From Oscillospiraceae bacterium (GTDB lineage Bacteria > Bacillota > Clostridia > Oscillospirales > Oscillospiraceae), in NCBI GenBank assembly GCA_016292255.1, contig JAEEZZ010000113.1, positions 1 to 33,242 on the forward strand: a stretch of DNA of 33,242 nt, written 5' to 3'. Under the pieces are notes generated by a model. The model was not told where the DNA came from and did no database searches. It was given only the letters and a program-made list of their open reading frames with translations. Positions 7,391-16,302 of this stretch are shown here, one piece after another (position 1 is the stretch's first letter; every line of letters starts with the position of its first letter). Made by a program: the position numbers and the translations under genes.

Positions 7391-7412
7391 GAGCGGCCCC
7401 ACGGGGCCGCTC
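7391..7412. terminator. Second hairpin next to the SLH gene stop
   Basis: Perfect 10-bp stem GAGCGGCCCC/GGGGCCGCTC with a 2-base loop, 6 bases after the stop of the - strand gene. It has no T-run of its own and probably acts together with the neighbouring terminator. Confidence 0.55.
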
Positions 7413-7417
7413 AGTGT

Positions 7418-10400
7418 TTACGGGGTGATTTTCAGCTCGTCTCTGGCGCGGACGCGCAGACGCTTGATATACAGGCTGGGATCGTCCACATTGCCTGCGC
7501 CGTCAGCGCCGCCGCTGGACTCGTCTACGTCGCGGGAGCCGATGCCGACGCCCTCGATGTGCATACCGATCGCAGCGCCGTCCAGGGCGTGGGAAGCCTG
7601 CTGGATGTAGCCGTTGATAAACAGGGCCGCGATCTCACCGGAGCCGTCGTCCACGTAGATGTAGTCGATCGTGCCGGCAGTCTCATGGATCTCGGTGATG
7701 GTGCCGGAGATCTTCACCAGGTTGCCGATGTTGGCGTCGCTCATGGCCTCGGCGCAGGTGACGGCCTTGGGCTGCAGCTCGTTCAGGTCGTTGGAGATGA
7801 CCTGGATGGAGCCGTTGTAATCGGTGCTCAGGTTCAACTCGATCTCACCGCAGTAGTAGGTGATGCCGCCGTGGACGCGAACCTTTTCGCCGATGAAGTA
7901 GTAGCCGGAGACGGGGAAGCAGTTGATGCCGCGGGTCTCGTCCTGCACGTAGATGCAGTCGAAGAAGGCGGTGTCCTTGTCGTAGTCGGAGGCGTTGGAG
8001 GTGACCCAGCCCTCTACGGTGAACTCCTGCCCCACCTCGCCGTTGTGCACTTCGGCAATGGGGGTCACAGTGTCGCTGAACTTGCCGTTCTTGATGAAGT
8101 CCAGGATGTTGCAGACCAGACCGTAGTTCTCATACTGCTCGTTGGAGGGGGTGCCGTACTTCAGGTCGAAGTTGGTGATGAAGCAAGCGCCGCCGCAGAC
8201 CAGGAAGCCGCCGCCGGGCAGCTTCTCGGCGGTGACCAGACCGAAGCTGCCCTTCTCCGCCATGACCACGTCTTTCTCGTAGTCGGGCACGTAGGACGAG
8301 CCGGTGAAGTTCGCCTTGTAGGAGGCGACCCAGGAGGAGGCGTAGGGCGCGATCAGATAGGTCACGGCGCCTTCCGCCTTGGGCAGCGTCTCGCCGCTCA
8401 TTTCCGTAAAGCGCATCAGCATGGTGGCGCCCACGGCACGGGAGGAGGTGCCCTGAGGATCCAGCAGAACGGTGCTGTCGTCCACCCGCGTGCCGGACAT
8501 CAGGCCGTTGGCCACGGCCCACTGGATGGCCTTCACAGCGTAGCCGGAGATGGAATCCACGTCGGGATAGCCGGACAGATCCGCCTGGGCGCTGAGGTCG
8601 AGGCCCTTGAGGGAAGCGAACTTGTAGAGGAACATGGCCAGCTGTTCCCGGGTGACGTTGTTGCTGCGGCCGAAGCAGTCGGGGGAGATACCGGCGGTGA
8701 CGCCGAACTCATAGGCCCACAGGATGGCCTTGTAGGACCAATCGGATTCGCTGACGTCCTGGAAGGGATTGGCCACGGTGGCCGCCGGGCTGCCGGCGAC
8801 CCGCCACAGGATGGTGACGAACTGCTCGCGGGTGAGGTTCGTGTTGGGGCTGAAGCTGTTGGTGCCGGTGCCGGCCATAATGCCGTGCTCCAGGGCGAAG
8901 TCCACAAAGGGATGGTACCACGCGTTCCGATCCACGTCGGTAAAGCGGGCGCAGGGATCGTAGGTAATGCCGGTGCCGTTGTACCACTGATACTGACCGG
9001 TGGAGGAGGGGTAGATGCCCTGGGTGAAGTCGTGGTCGCCCACCAGGTTCCTGCCCACAAAGTTGATGCGGTAGGCCTCGTTGGCCTTCTTCTCGTTGTC
9101 CACCACGATGCCCCGGACGAAGCGGGTCTGGGCGCCCACGGCCTCGTTCACCAGGTTGGAGAGAGCGGCGGAGGAGTAGTTGTAGGTATCCGCGCCGTCC
9201 ACCATTTCCGCGTAGTCGTAGCGGTCAGACTTGGAGAGGTTGACAATGCTGCCGCCGTTGGCCGCGTAATCAGCCAGGGCCTCCAGCTCGTCCTCCGTCC
9301 AGACGGGAGGCTGGGTGGAATCGTTGATCCGGGGAACGGTGAGGAACACGGCCTTGTACTTGGCCAGGTTTTCCTTGGTCATCTGGCCTTCCTCAATGTA
9401 CTGGCAGATGATGCCCCGCTCGGCGCAGATCTGGAGGAAGGAGCCCTCATTGTTGGCATAGTCGCCGGAGACGTAGAAGTTCTTGTGGCCCTTGTCCAGG
9501 CCAACGTAGGTCATCAGCTCGGGGGGATAGGAGGTCTCGGAAATGGTCTTGCTGTATTCCAGAGCCTTGTCCTTGTAGACCACCTGGAAGGTCACGCTGA
9601 TGTCGTAGGTCTTCTTGGCGGAGGGGTTTGTCAGAGAGGGAGTGAAGGGAACGCTCAGAACCTTGGCGCCGCCGGCGGCAACGGTCTCGTTCAGGCCGGA
9701 CTTCTGCTCCAGCACGCGGCCCTCGGCCTCGAGCTTGTAGCCCTTCAGCGTCAGCGCTTCGGTCTCGGAGCCGTTGGTCAGGGTGGCGGTGATGGTCTCC
9801 TCCTCGCCCTGGGCGGCCACGGAAGCGGAGCTCTCCAGGTCGGCGGCCACGGGAACGGCCTCCTTGACCCAGACGGGAGCGGTGACAGCGATCTCGCCGT
9901 CGGCCTCCACGACCTTGATGTAATAGTAGCCGTCGGTGTTGCTGAGCTCGATCGTGCCCTTGTAGCCGGTGTCATTGACCTCGATCTTCTTCAGCGTCTT
10001 GGCGCCCTCGCCGATGACCTCCACGGTGGAGATCAGATCGGTGCGGTCGGGATCCTGAATGTCCAGCTTGACGGTGACCTTCTCCGGCTGCGCGTCCTCC
10101 GCGACGGAGGCGATGTCGCCCAGCTTGTAGGTCTCCTCGCCCACGACCAGCTCGTAGGAAATGCGGAGGTTCTGATCCTCGGTGGCGTAGACCCGGCGGG
10201 CGTCCAGAGCCCGGTAGAGGCCGATCTCAGAGAAGTCGTCGGTGAGGATGACGTCGCGGCAGCTGTTGGAGCTGCCCCAGCCGCCCTTGTGGTTGTCCTG
10301 GTTGTTGGTGGGAGCCACGTGCCAGCCCATGGACAGGCAGAGATCATACTCGGAATAGGAGGGGAAATAGGAGCTGCCGCCCACCTTGCCCTCGCCGTTG

Positions 10401-12748
10401 CCCACCTCGATCAGGTTCAGCACGTCGTCCCGCTTGGCGGTGTAGCCCGCGTAGTTGTCGAAGTTGCCGAAGGTCTTGCCGGGGTGGTTGAACTGGGAAA
10501 TAACGGGAACGGCATTGCCTTCCTCGTCGAAGGGGATGTTCTTGGTGGCGTTGACGCCGGTGACCTCAGCGCCGTTGCGGGTGGTCTTGGCCTCGGTGCC
10601 GTCGATGGCCAGGCCCTTTTCGGCGTTGACCATCAGGTCGTTGTACAGGTGCATCCCGGCGTAGCCGGTCTTGTTGTTCAGATCCTTGTTGTTGCGGGAG
10701 ATGACGCCGTAGGTGTTGAAGCTGTTGGTGTGGCCGGGGCCGCCGGACCAGGTCATCTCATAGCCGTAAACGCAGAGGAAGTCGTCATAGCGCTCGTTGT
10801 ACTCCTTGGCAGTAGCCCGGGCCTCCTCCCACTTGGTGGTGGTCTTCTCGGCGTTCTGCAGCAGGGAGCTCAGATCGTAGTAGCTGGAGGTGGTAGCGGT
10901 GGAGGTGGTGTCGAAGTAGTTGGAGTGGTCGGTGACGATGAGGAAGTCCATGTCGTCCACGCCCTGGGCGTGCTCATAGGCGTCCTCCAGGGTGCCGATG
11001 CCGTCGGAATACTCCGCAGTGTGGGCGTGGATCTGGCCGAAGTACAGGGTCTCGCCGCCTGCGCCGACGAAGAAATTCCAGCGCTTGCTGACGGATTTGC
11101 CGTCAGTCCGGGTGATGGTGACGGAGACGGAGTGCTTGCCGTCGGTCATATCCTCGGTGGGGGTGTAGGCCAGCTTGTCGCCGGTGACCGTGGCGGGGAC
11201 CTCCGCGTCGTCCACCAGCATTTTGAAGCTGGGATTTCTCTTCGCGTTGGCGAAGGTGACGGCGATCTCAGGCCGCTTTTCCTCGCCGGTGGCGGAGTTG
11301 GCGGCGGGGGTGGCTGTCAGGATCAGCGGCTCGTCCCGGATCTCAAGCGACAGCTCGCCCGTGTAGGTCTTGGGGACCTTGTTGCTGGCGGTGACGGTGA
11401 GCTTCAGGGTGCTGCCGTTGGACAGGGCGGAGGCAGGGACGATGAAGCTGCCCTGCTTGGCAGCCATGGTGGGCTCCACGGTAACGGGAGTCCGATTGTC
11501 CACCTGGTACTTGGCAGAAACGGTATCCAGCTCTCCGGCGTCGTCCAGGGTGAAGCTCACGGGGCAGTCCGCGCCGATGGCGGGGTCGGGGTTGCTGAAC
11601 AGGACCTTGGGGTTCACCACGTAGCCCTGGCCGTCCCGATCCTCCATGGGATAGAAATTCATGGCAAAGAGCTCAACGCTTTCAGCCTTGTACGTCCAGC
11701 CGCTGAACACGTCGTTGAAGAACTCAATGCTGCAATAAGTCGTCTTGAACTTGGCAGCCTTGTTTTTGATCTCGTAGCCGCCGGTGCGCTCCTTCAGCGT
11801 CCACTTGGCGTAGCCCTGCTTGTCGGTGTCCGTGGGCCAGTCGATCAGCAGCAGGGTCTCGTCGTTGTTGACGTTGCCGTTTTCGTCCACGGTGTTCTCA
11901 GGCATGGCCAGGAACTTGCCGTTGTTCTCAAAGGTGTAGACAGGGTTGGATGCGGTGCCGCTGATGTGAACGGTAAAGATCATACCGCCATCGGCCACGT
12001 CCTCGTAGGCGATGGCGCCGTTCCGCACGGTGGCAGCCGCGGCCTGCAGCGCGGGGGCGGCCACGTCCTCACCGGTGGGCTGACCCATCACAGCCTTGGC
12101 GTATTGGTTGTAGATCACGTACTTGCCGCCGTCAGTGGGCAGGGGGGCTGCCACAGGCGCTTCACCTACCCGGCCGTCCTCGTCGGGGGAGGTGGCGAAG
12201 ACCTTGAACTGATAGAGGTTTGCGCTTTCGGCCTTGTAGCTGTATGCCTTGACTGCTCCGCGGTAGACCTCCAGGTAGACGGGGCTGCCGTTGTACTGGA
12301 AGCCCACGTTCTTGATGTTGTAGTATCCGCTCTTTCCGGCCTGATCCGCTACGAAGGTCCACTTGGCGTAGTCGTCGGTGCCCAGCTCGTCCACAAGCAC
12401 CAGCTCTTCGTCGCTGTTCAGAGCGAGGTACTTGCTGCCGATCTGGAAGACGTAGTCAGTCCCGGACTGGACAAAACGGATGATCGCAGTCCCGTTGGGG
12501 AGACTCTTGATCTTCTTGCCGTCTGTGGTGACCTCCACAGTTTTTGCGGGCGCGCTGCCGCTGATATCTGCGCCCATCACATAGTTGTCCACGTTGAACA
12601 GAACGCCGTAGGCCTGATCGCCGGGCAGACCCGAGATCGCAACGGCTTCCTCCCCTTCCTCAGTGGCAAAGCTGAGAACGGGCATCGCGGAGAGAACCAT
12701 GACCAGAGCCAGCAGCAGGGCCAATGCTCTTGAGAAATGCTTCTTCAT
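7418..12748 (-). CDS. Secreted SLH-anchored PHP-domain phosphoesterase, multidomain
   Basis: 1776 aa. Signal peptide MKKHFSRALALLLALVMV...LSFA (1-28). In order: two related beta-rich domains (about 35-190, 202-365), Ig-like repeats (370-560), a PHP domain (about 570-870) with H574-A-H in GQIHAHT, VTDHSNYF, YGYEMTW, FNHPGK and NNQDNH metal motifs, Ig/CARDB-like parts (990-1070), a GATase/DUF4350-like fold (1075-1265) resuming at 1451-1545, and two OB-fold-like domains (about 1562-1655, 1660-1750). Three SLH domains (1268-1450; FTDVDRNAW, FQDVSESDW, YPDVDSISG) sit inside the GATase-like region. SLH binds pyruvylated wall polymer, so it is probably surface-attached. PHP domains hydrolyse phosphoesters; the substrate is unknown. 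Start at ATG 12748 is fixed by the signal peptide and AGGAGG 7 bases upstream; the longer frame is rejected. Confidence 0.88.
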   Translation of the reverse strand: MKKHFSRALALLLALVMVLSAMPVLSFATEEGEEAVAISGLPGDQAYGVLFNVDNYVMGADISGSAPAKTVEVTTDGKKIKSLPNGTAIIRFVQSGTDYVFQIGSKYLALNSDEELVLVDELGTDDYAKWTFVADQAGKSGYYNIKNVGFQYNGSPVYLEVYRGAVKAYSYKAESANLYQFKVFATSPDEDGRVGEAPVAAPLPTDGGKYVIYNQYAKAVMGQPTGEDVAAPALQAAAATVRNGAIAYEDVADGGMIFTVHISGTASNPVYTFENNGKFLAMPENTVDENGNVNNDETLLLIDWPTDTDKQGYAKWTLKERTGGYEIKNKAAKFKTTYCSIEFFNDVFSGWTYKAESVELFAMNFYPMEDRDGQGYVVNPKVLFSNPDPAIGADCPVSFTLDDAGELDTVSAKYQVDNRTPVTVEPTMAAKQGSFIVPASALSNGSTLKLTVTASNKVPKTYTGELSLEIRDEPLILTATPAANSATGEEKRPEIAVTFANAKRNPSFKMLVDDAEVPATVTGDKLAYTPTEDMTDGKHSVSVTITRTDGKSVSKRWNFFVGAGGETLYFGQIHAHTAEYSDGIGTLEDAYEHAQGVDDMDFLIVTDHSNYFDTTSTATTSSYYDLSSLLQNAEKTTTKWEEARATAKEYNERYDDFLCVYGYEMTWSGGPGHTNSFNTYGVISRNNKDLNNKTGYAGMHLYNDLMVNAEKGLAIDGTEAKTTRNGAEVTGVNATKNIPFDEEGNAVPVISQFNHPGKTFGNFDNYAGYTAKRDDVLNLIEVGNGEGKVGGSSYFPSYSEYDLCLSMGWHVAPTNNQDNHKGGWGSSNSCRDVILTDDFSEIGLYRALDARRVYATEDQNLRISYELVVGEETYKLGDIASVAEDAQPEKVTVKLDIQDPDRTDLISTVEVIGEGAKTLKKIEVNDTGYKGTIELSNTDGYYYIKVVEADGEIAVTAPVWVKEAVPVAADLESSASVAAQGEEETITATLTNGSETEALTLKGYKLEAEGRVLEQKSGLNETVAAGGAKVLSVPFTPSLTNPSAKKTYDISVTFQVVYKDKALEYSKTISETSYPPELMTYVGLDKGHKNFYVSGDYANNEGSFLQICAERGIICQYIEEGQMTKENLAKYKAVFLTVPRINDSTQPPVWTEDELEALADYAANGGSIVNLSKSDRYDYAEMVDGADTYNYSSAALSNLVNEAVGAQTRFVRGIVVDNEKKANEAYRINFVGRNLVGDHDFTQGIYPSSTGQYQWYNGTGITYDPCARFTDVDRNAWYHPFVDFALEHGIMAGTGTNSFSPNTNLTREQFVTILWRVAGSPAATVANPFQDVSESDWSYKAILWAYEFGVTAGISPDCFGRSNNVTREQLAMFLYKFASLKGLDLSAQADLSGYPDVDSISGYAVKAIQWAVANGLMSGTRVDDSTVLLDPQGTSSRAVGATMLMRFTEMSGETLPKAEGAVTYLIAPYASSWVASYKANFTGSSYVPDYEKDVVMAEKGSFGLVTAEKLPGGGFLVCGGACFITNFDLKYGTPSNEQYENYGLVCNILDFIKNGKFSDTVTPIAEVHNGEVGQEFTVEGWVTSNASDYDKDTAFFDCIYVQDETRGINCFPVSGYYFIGEKVRVHGGITYYCGEIELNLSTDYNGSIQVISNDLNELQPKAVTCAEAMSDANIGNLVKISGTITEIHETAGTIDYIYVDDGSGEIAALFINGYIQQASHALDGAAIGMHIEGVGIGSRDVDESSGGADGAGNVDDPSLYIKRLRVRARDELKITP

Positions 12749-12827
12749 TGCGTTTCCTCCTGTATGTTTTTTCAGACCTGGCGGACGTCCTGTATTCCCG
12801 AATATCCGCCGACAATCCTTAGCTTCC

Positions 12828-12836
12828 ATCATATCA
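12828..12836 (-). promoter_or_regulatory. Extended -10 promoter of the SLH protein gene
   Basis: On the - strand TGATATGAT, a TGn-extended -10 one base off consensus, 79 bases before the start codon. No strong -35 box. Confidence 0.5.
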
Positions 12837-12939
12837 CAAAACGCGGCAAAACGCCATAAAAATTTTAAGAAATCGCACAAGTTTTTTCAGAAATCGCCGA
12901 ATATTTCTTCGACGGCGAGTAGATTTCCTCCCGGCGGCG

Positions 12940-12948
12940 TGTTATAAT
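12940..12948 (+). promoter_or_regulatory. Extended -10 promoter of tatD
   Basis: TGTTATAAT: perfect TATAAT with TGn extension, 30 bases before the tatD ATG. Divergent from the SLH gene promoter about 110 bp away. Confidence 0.7.
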
Positions 12949-12978
12949 GGAATCACAAGAAAAAAGGAGACTGCTTCC

Positions 12979-13740
12979 ATGTATTTTGACTCTCATGCCC
13001 ACCTGGACGACCGGAAATTCGACGCCGACCGGGACGAGATCTTCGCCCAGCTGCCGAAGCAGGGGGTGGGGCTGATCATGAACATCGGCTGCGACCTGAA
13101 AAGCAGCCTGCAAAGCGTGGCCCTGGCCCACAAGTACCCCTTCGTCTACGCCGCCGTGGGCTCCCACCCGGACGACGCCGCCCAGGTGGACGACGCCCGG
13201 CTGGCCCTCTACCGCCAGCTCTGCGCCGACGAGCGGGTGAAGGCCATCGGGGAGATCGGCCTGGACTACCACTACGAGGATCCCACCCGGGAGGTGCAGC
13301 TGCCCGCCTTCCGCAGGCAGCTGGAGCTGGCCCGGGAGCTGGATCTGCCCGTCATCGTCCACGAGCGGGAGGCCCACGCCGACGGCATGGAGCTGATCCG
13401 TCAATTCCCGGAGGTAACAGGGGTATTTCACTGCTATTCCGGCGCGGTGGAGCAGGCCAGGGAGCTGGTGCAGCGGGGCTGGTATATCGGCTTCACCGGC
13501 GTCATCACCTTTAAGAATAACCGGAAAAACGTGGAGGTGGCCGAGTCGCTCCCCCTGGATCGGATCCTGATCGAGACCGACTGCCCCTACATGGCCCCGG
13601 AGCCCCATCGGGGCAGGCGCAACGACAGCCGCCTGGTCCCCCTGGTGGCCGCCAAGCTGGCGGAGATCAAGGGCGTCACCCCGGAGGAAATGGGAAGAAT
13701 TACGACGGAAAACGCTAAGAAATTATTCAGGATACCGTAA
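12979..13740 (+). CDS. tatD: TatD family metal-dependent deoxyribonuclease
   Basis: 253 aa TIM-barrel hydrolase of the amidohydrolase superfamily; TatD proteins are Mg-dependent 3'-5' nucleases implicated in DNA repair. Metal ligands are visible: SHAHLDD at 5-11, GEIGLDYHYED with the bridging Glu, VIVHER, FHCYSG, and ETDCPYMAPEPHRG with the catalytic Asp. AGGAG precedes ATG. It is transcribed alone between two - strand genes. The stop TAA runs into CTGAAAATGAAAAACG of a word array. In many Firmicutes tatD sits near metG or rsmA; that neighbourhood is not kept here. Another TatD paralogue (YabD/YcfH) cannot be separated by eye. Confidence 0.93.
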   Translation: MYFDSHAHLDDRKFDADRDEIFAQLPKQGVGLIMNIGCDLKSSLQSVALAHKYPFVYAAVGSHPDDAAQVDDARLALYRQLCADERVKAIGEIGLDYHYEDPTREVQLPAFRRQLELARELDLPVIVHEREAHADGMELIRQFPEVTGVFHCYSGAVEQARELVQRGWYIGFTGVITFKNNRKNVEVAESLPLDRILIETDCPYMAPEPHRGRRNDSRLVPLVAAKLAEIKGVTPEEMGRITTENAKKLFRIP

Positions 13741-13855
13741 CTGAAAATGAAAAACGAAAAACGAAGAACTGAGGTATTTTCCAATTTACAAATTGGAAAA
13801 TGGAATTTGAATCCGTCCCGGAGGGACACCTTAGTTTTTCGTTTTTCGTTCTACG
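13738..13855. repeat. GAAAAACG word array with two palindromes between tatD and hslO
   Basis: Begins at the tatD stop TAA. Words GAAAAACGAAAAACG (from 13750) lead into a perfect palindrome TTTTCCAATTT-AC-AAATTGGAAAA, then a small hairpin GTCCC-GGA-GGGAC, then the words inverted (TTTTTCGTTTTTCG) up to the hslO stop. The order word, purine-rich GAGGT, T4-palindrome-A4 matches the 115-bp unit at 33018, but the palindrome sequence differs. Confidence 0.7.
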
Positions 13856-13857
13856 TT

Positions 13858-14736
13858 TTACAGTTTTTCCAGAATCTCCCGCACCTCCGCCGGGGTGAAC
13901 AGGTACTTCGTGTCGCAGAATTGGCACTCCATTTTCACGTCCTCGTCGGAGGCGGCGATCTCCGCCAGCTCCTCCTTGCCCAGGCTGATGAGGGCGGCCT
14001 CTACCCGCTCCCGGGTGCAGTAGCAGCGGTATTCCACCGCGGTCGGCTCGAAGAATTCCAGCTCCATGCCGCCGGTGACCTTGGTGAGCATCTCCTGCAA
14101 AGACAGGCCCGCGTCCAGCATGGCGGTGACGGAGCCTGCGGCGGCGATGCCCGCCTCCAGCTTGTCGATGACGGTGTCCGGGGCCCCGGGGAGCAGCTGC
14201 AAGATGAAGCCGCCCGCCACCTTGACGCTGTGATCCACGTCCACCAGGACGCCCAGGCCGCAGGCGGAGGGGCACTGCTCGGACTGCACCAGGTAGGCCG
14301 TCACGTCGTCGCCGATCTCGCCGGAGACCAGCTCCACGGAGCCCACGTAGGGCTCCTTCATTTGCAGATCCCGGATCACGGTCAGCATACCGTCGGTGCC
14401 CACAGCCGCGCCCACGTCCAGCTTCCCGGCGTATTTTTCCAGCAGGGTGATGTGGGGGTTCTGCACGTAGCCCCGGACGTTGCCCTCTGCGTCGGAGACC
14501 GCCAGGATCGTCCCCAGGGGGCCGCCGCCCTTGATCTGCAGGGTGACGGAGCCGTTTTCGATCTTCTGCATATTGCCCAGCATGGCGCAGGCGGACAGAG
14601 TCCGGCCCAGGGCAGCCGTGGCGGTAGGGGTGGTGTCGTGGATGGCCCGTGCCCGCTCCACGATGTTTTTGGAATTGATGGCGACCGCCTTGACCCACCC
14701 GTCGGTGGTCATGGCGCGCAAAATCTGATCTGACAT
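13858..14736 (-). CDS. hslO: Hsp33 redox-regulated molecular chaperone
   Basis: 292 aa, normal length. Cytosolic holdase chaperone activated by oxidation: four C-terminal cysteines bind zinc when reduced and form disulfides under peroxide or heat stress. All four are present: C238-Y-C240 and C271-Q-F-C274. N-terminal body shows GRTLSACAMLGNMQ, IKGGGPLGTILAVSDAEGNVRGYV and the QSEQCPSACGLGVLV segment. Start chosen at ATG 14736 because AGGAGTT lies 7 bases before it; the longer frame would translate the AATGCATAATGC word array. Downstream of the methyltransferase gene with an 80-bp word-array gap. Confidence 0.95.
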   Translation of the reverse strand: MSDQILRAMTTDGWVKAVAINSKNIVERARAIHDTTPTATAALGRTLSACAMLGNMQKIENGSVTLQIKGGGPLGTILAVSDAEGNVRGYVQNPHITLLEKYAGKLDVGAAVGTDGMLTVIRDLQMKEPYVGSVELVSGEIGDDVTAYLVQSEQCPSACGLGVLVDVDHSVKVAGGFILQLLPGAPDTVIDKLEAGIAAAGSVTAMLDAGLSLQEMLTKVTGGMELEFFEPTAVEYRCYCTRERVEAALISLGKEELAEIAASDEDVKMECQFCDTKYLFTPAEVREILEKL

Positions 14737-14753
14737 GGTAAAGAACTCCTTTG

Positions 14754-14826
14754 AAAATGCACAATGCATAATGCAAAATGAAAGCGGCAAAGCAATTATG
14801 CATTATGCATTGTGCATTATGCATTC
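14754..14826. repeat. AATGCATAATGC word array, words in both orientations
   Basis: AAAATGCACAATGCATAATGC on the left, then AAGCGGCAAAGC, then ATTATGCATTATGCATTGTG on the right: the same word inverted. The methyltransferase stop (14817-14819) and its last residues lie within the right half, as happens at the end of folD. Confidence 0.7.
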
Positions 14827-15560
14827 GCCTTTTGCGCTGCAATAAATATTCTCTGCTCCTCTGCCTTGGGCGCTTCCAGCCGCCGGTCGCCGTAGACCTG
14901 CACGTCCCGGAAGCCAGCCTCGGTCAGCCAGGCGCACAGCTCCTCCGTCCGGTAGGCGTATTCCAGGTGCTCCTCCCGGCTCCGCTCCCAGAGCCTGCCC
15001 TGCTTCTGGAAAATGTCCATCCCGTAGCGGCAGATCCGGCTTTCCCCGTCGAACTCCGCCCGCCAGAGGCAGAACACCGCGTCGTCCTCGTCCAGCAGGA
15101 TCTGCCCGTCCAGCCCCCGGAGCTTGGCCTCGGAGTTGATATCGAAGATGAACAGGCCGCCGGGATTCAGGGCCTTGTACACGCGGGAGAAGGCCTCCCG
15201 CAGGGCGGCGGGCTCCGTCACGTAGTTGACCCCGTCCAGACAGCAGACCACCAGATCCACCGGCTGGGGCAGCCGCAGCTTTTCCATCCTCTGGCGGATG
15301 AAGTAGGGCGGGTTTTCCAGCCCTCCGGCCTTTTCTGCGGCCTGGGTCAGCATTTCCTCGCTCTGATCCACCCCCAGGACGGACAGGCCCTCCTTTGCCA
15401 GCAGCAGGGCCATGGAGCCGGTGCCGCAGGCCAGATCCACCGCGGAGGCGGGCCGGAGGCCGTAGGCCTCCAGGATTCGGTGATAGAATTCCAGCACGGC
15501 CTCGTAGGGCACGTCGTTCGTCAGGCGGTCATAGACCGCCGCCAGGGCTTCGTAGGCCAT
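14817..15560 (-). CDS. Class I SAM-dependent methyltransferase
   Basis: 247 aa. Rossmann-type methyltransferase domain over about residues 1-150: AYEALAAVYDRLTNDVPYE start, SAM-binding motif I VDLACGTGSMALLLA at 41-55, acidic LGVDQSEEML at the end of beta2, DLVVCCLDGVNYV (motif II region) and LNPGGLFIFDINSE. The C-terminal half (CRYGMDIF...EEHLEYAYRTEELCAWLTEAGF) is typical of small-molecule methyltransferases of this group, common in Firmicutes with no assigned substrate. GGAGG 4 bases before ATG. It follows the lipoprotein gene by 55 bp containing a hairpin. The final three residues are encoded within a word array. Confidence 0.88.
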   Translation of the reverse strand: MAYEALAAVYDRLTNDVPYEAVLEFYHRILEAYGLRPASAVDLACGTGSMALLLAKEGLSVLGVDQSEEMLTQAAEKAGGLENPPYFIRQRMEKLRLPQPVDLVVCCLDGVNYVTEPAALREAFSRVYKALNPGGLFIFDINSEAKLRGLDGQILLDEDDAVFCLWRAEFDGESRICRYGMDIFQKQGRLWERSREEHLEYAYRTEELCAWLTEAGFRDVQVYGDRRLEAPKAEEQRIFIAAQKANA

Positions 15561-15573
15561 GTTTCCTCCAAAG

Positions 15574-15607
15574 AAGCACCACCGTTCTGCTTGGAACGAT
15601 GGTGCTT
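15574..15607 (-). terminator. Hairpin after the lipoprotein gene
   Basis: 14-bp inverted repeat AAGCACCACCGTTC / GAACGATGGTGCTT with one mismatch and loop TGCTTG. On the - strand the right arm ends in GCTTCTTT. It sits immediately before the RBS of the methyltransferase gene, so it could attenuate rather than fully stop transcription; no separate methyltransferase promoter is visible. Confidence 0.6.
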
Positions 15608-15615
15608 GCGTTTCA

Positions 15616-16302
15616 TCAGTCGTTGATCGTGATCTTGTCCAGAATGGGCTGGGGATCGGAGCCGTCCGTGATCGCGAGGGTCAGAACGCCCATGTAGGCT
15701 TGCTTGCTCCGACACCAGATCTGATACTCCCGGATCTCTGTGCCGCTGTAGTCCAAAACCAGGCAGAGCACGGTGCGCTCCTTCCCGCCCACCTTCATGG
15801 TGGCGGATTCGTAGGAGCTGATCTCCATTCCGGCGGATTTCAGCTGGATCCTGAACGCGGATTCGGAAAGCTCAAAAACCTCCGCGTCGCTGTAGGCATC
15901 CAGCGCAGGATTATCGGGCTGGAGGAGCAGGTTGAGGTTGTTGCTGCCGGTCGCATTGGAAACCATCATGTCGATGACCTGACCGTTCTGCTCCAACAGA
16001 GCGGCGACATCGGTGTTGAGCATACTGCCGGTGAGATTGTTGGAAGCGGCAATCTGCTCCTCGGTGAAGAAGGTCCAGCCCTCGGGCTTGTCCACCCGGA
16101 GCTTCAGTATATCGTTGACGTAGGCGTCGTCGGTCAGCACGCCGTGGAGAGAGCCTTCCGTCCCGGCTGCCTGGGTTTCGGGAGCCCGGGTGTCCCGGGC
16201 GACGGGCGCCTTGGTCTCGCTGGGCGTGGCTTTGTCGTCACAGGCCGTCAGGCAGAGGGCGAGGCTGAGAAGCAGTACAAGGGCGATAATACGGGTTTTC
16301 AT
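15616..16302 (-). CDS. Hypothetical lipoprotein
   Basis: 228 aa. Lipoprotein signal peptide MKTRIIALVLLLSLALCLTAC with lipobox LTAC (Cys21), then a Thr/Ala/Pro-rich linker (to about residue 50), then a compact domain from about 55 to the end with GWTFFTEEQIA and several beta-strand stretches (ERTVLCLVLDYSG, EYQIWCRSKQAYMGVLTLAI). The pattern of a 'psychosine'-like or PsbP/DUF-type membrane-attached domain is suggestive only; no function assigned. Its ATG overlaps the udk stop by 4 bases, so the two are translationally coupled, an unusual pairing of a cytosolic kinase with a surface lipoprotein. Confidence 0.8.
   Translation of the reverse strand: MKTRIIALVLLLSLALCLTACDDKATPSETKAPVARDTRAPETQAAGTEGSLHGVLTDDAYVNDILKLRVDKPEGWTFFTEEQIAASNNLTGSMLNTDVAALLEQNGQVIDMMVSNATGSNNLNLLLQPDNPALDAYSDAEVFELSESAFRIQLKSAGMEISSYESATMKVGGKERTVLCLVLDYSGTEIREYQIWCRSKQAYMGVLTLAITDGSDPQPILDKITIND

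Noticed and set aside
7559-12733. 1724-codon open frame on the + strand opposite the SLH protein gene
   Set aside because: Its composition is Gly/Val/His/Asp-rich with no domains or RBS; it is the reverse-frame shadow of a high-GC gene whose - strand product has a signal peptide, PHP and SLH motifs.
14737-14790. N-terminal extension of Hsp33
   Set aside because: Encoded largely by the AATGCATAATGC array; ATG 14736 has AGGAGTT and gives the family N-terminus.
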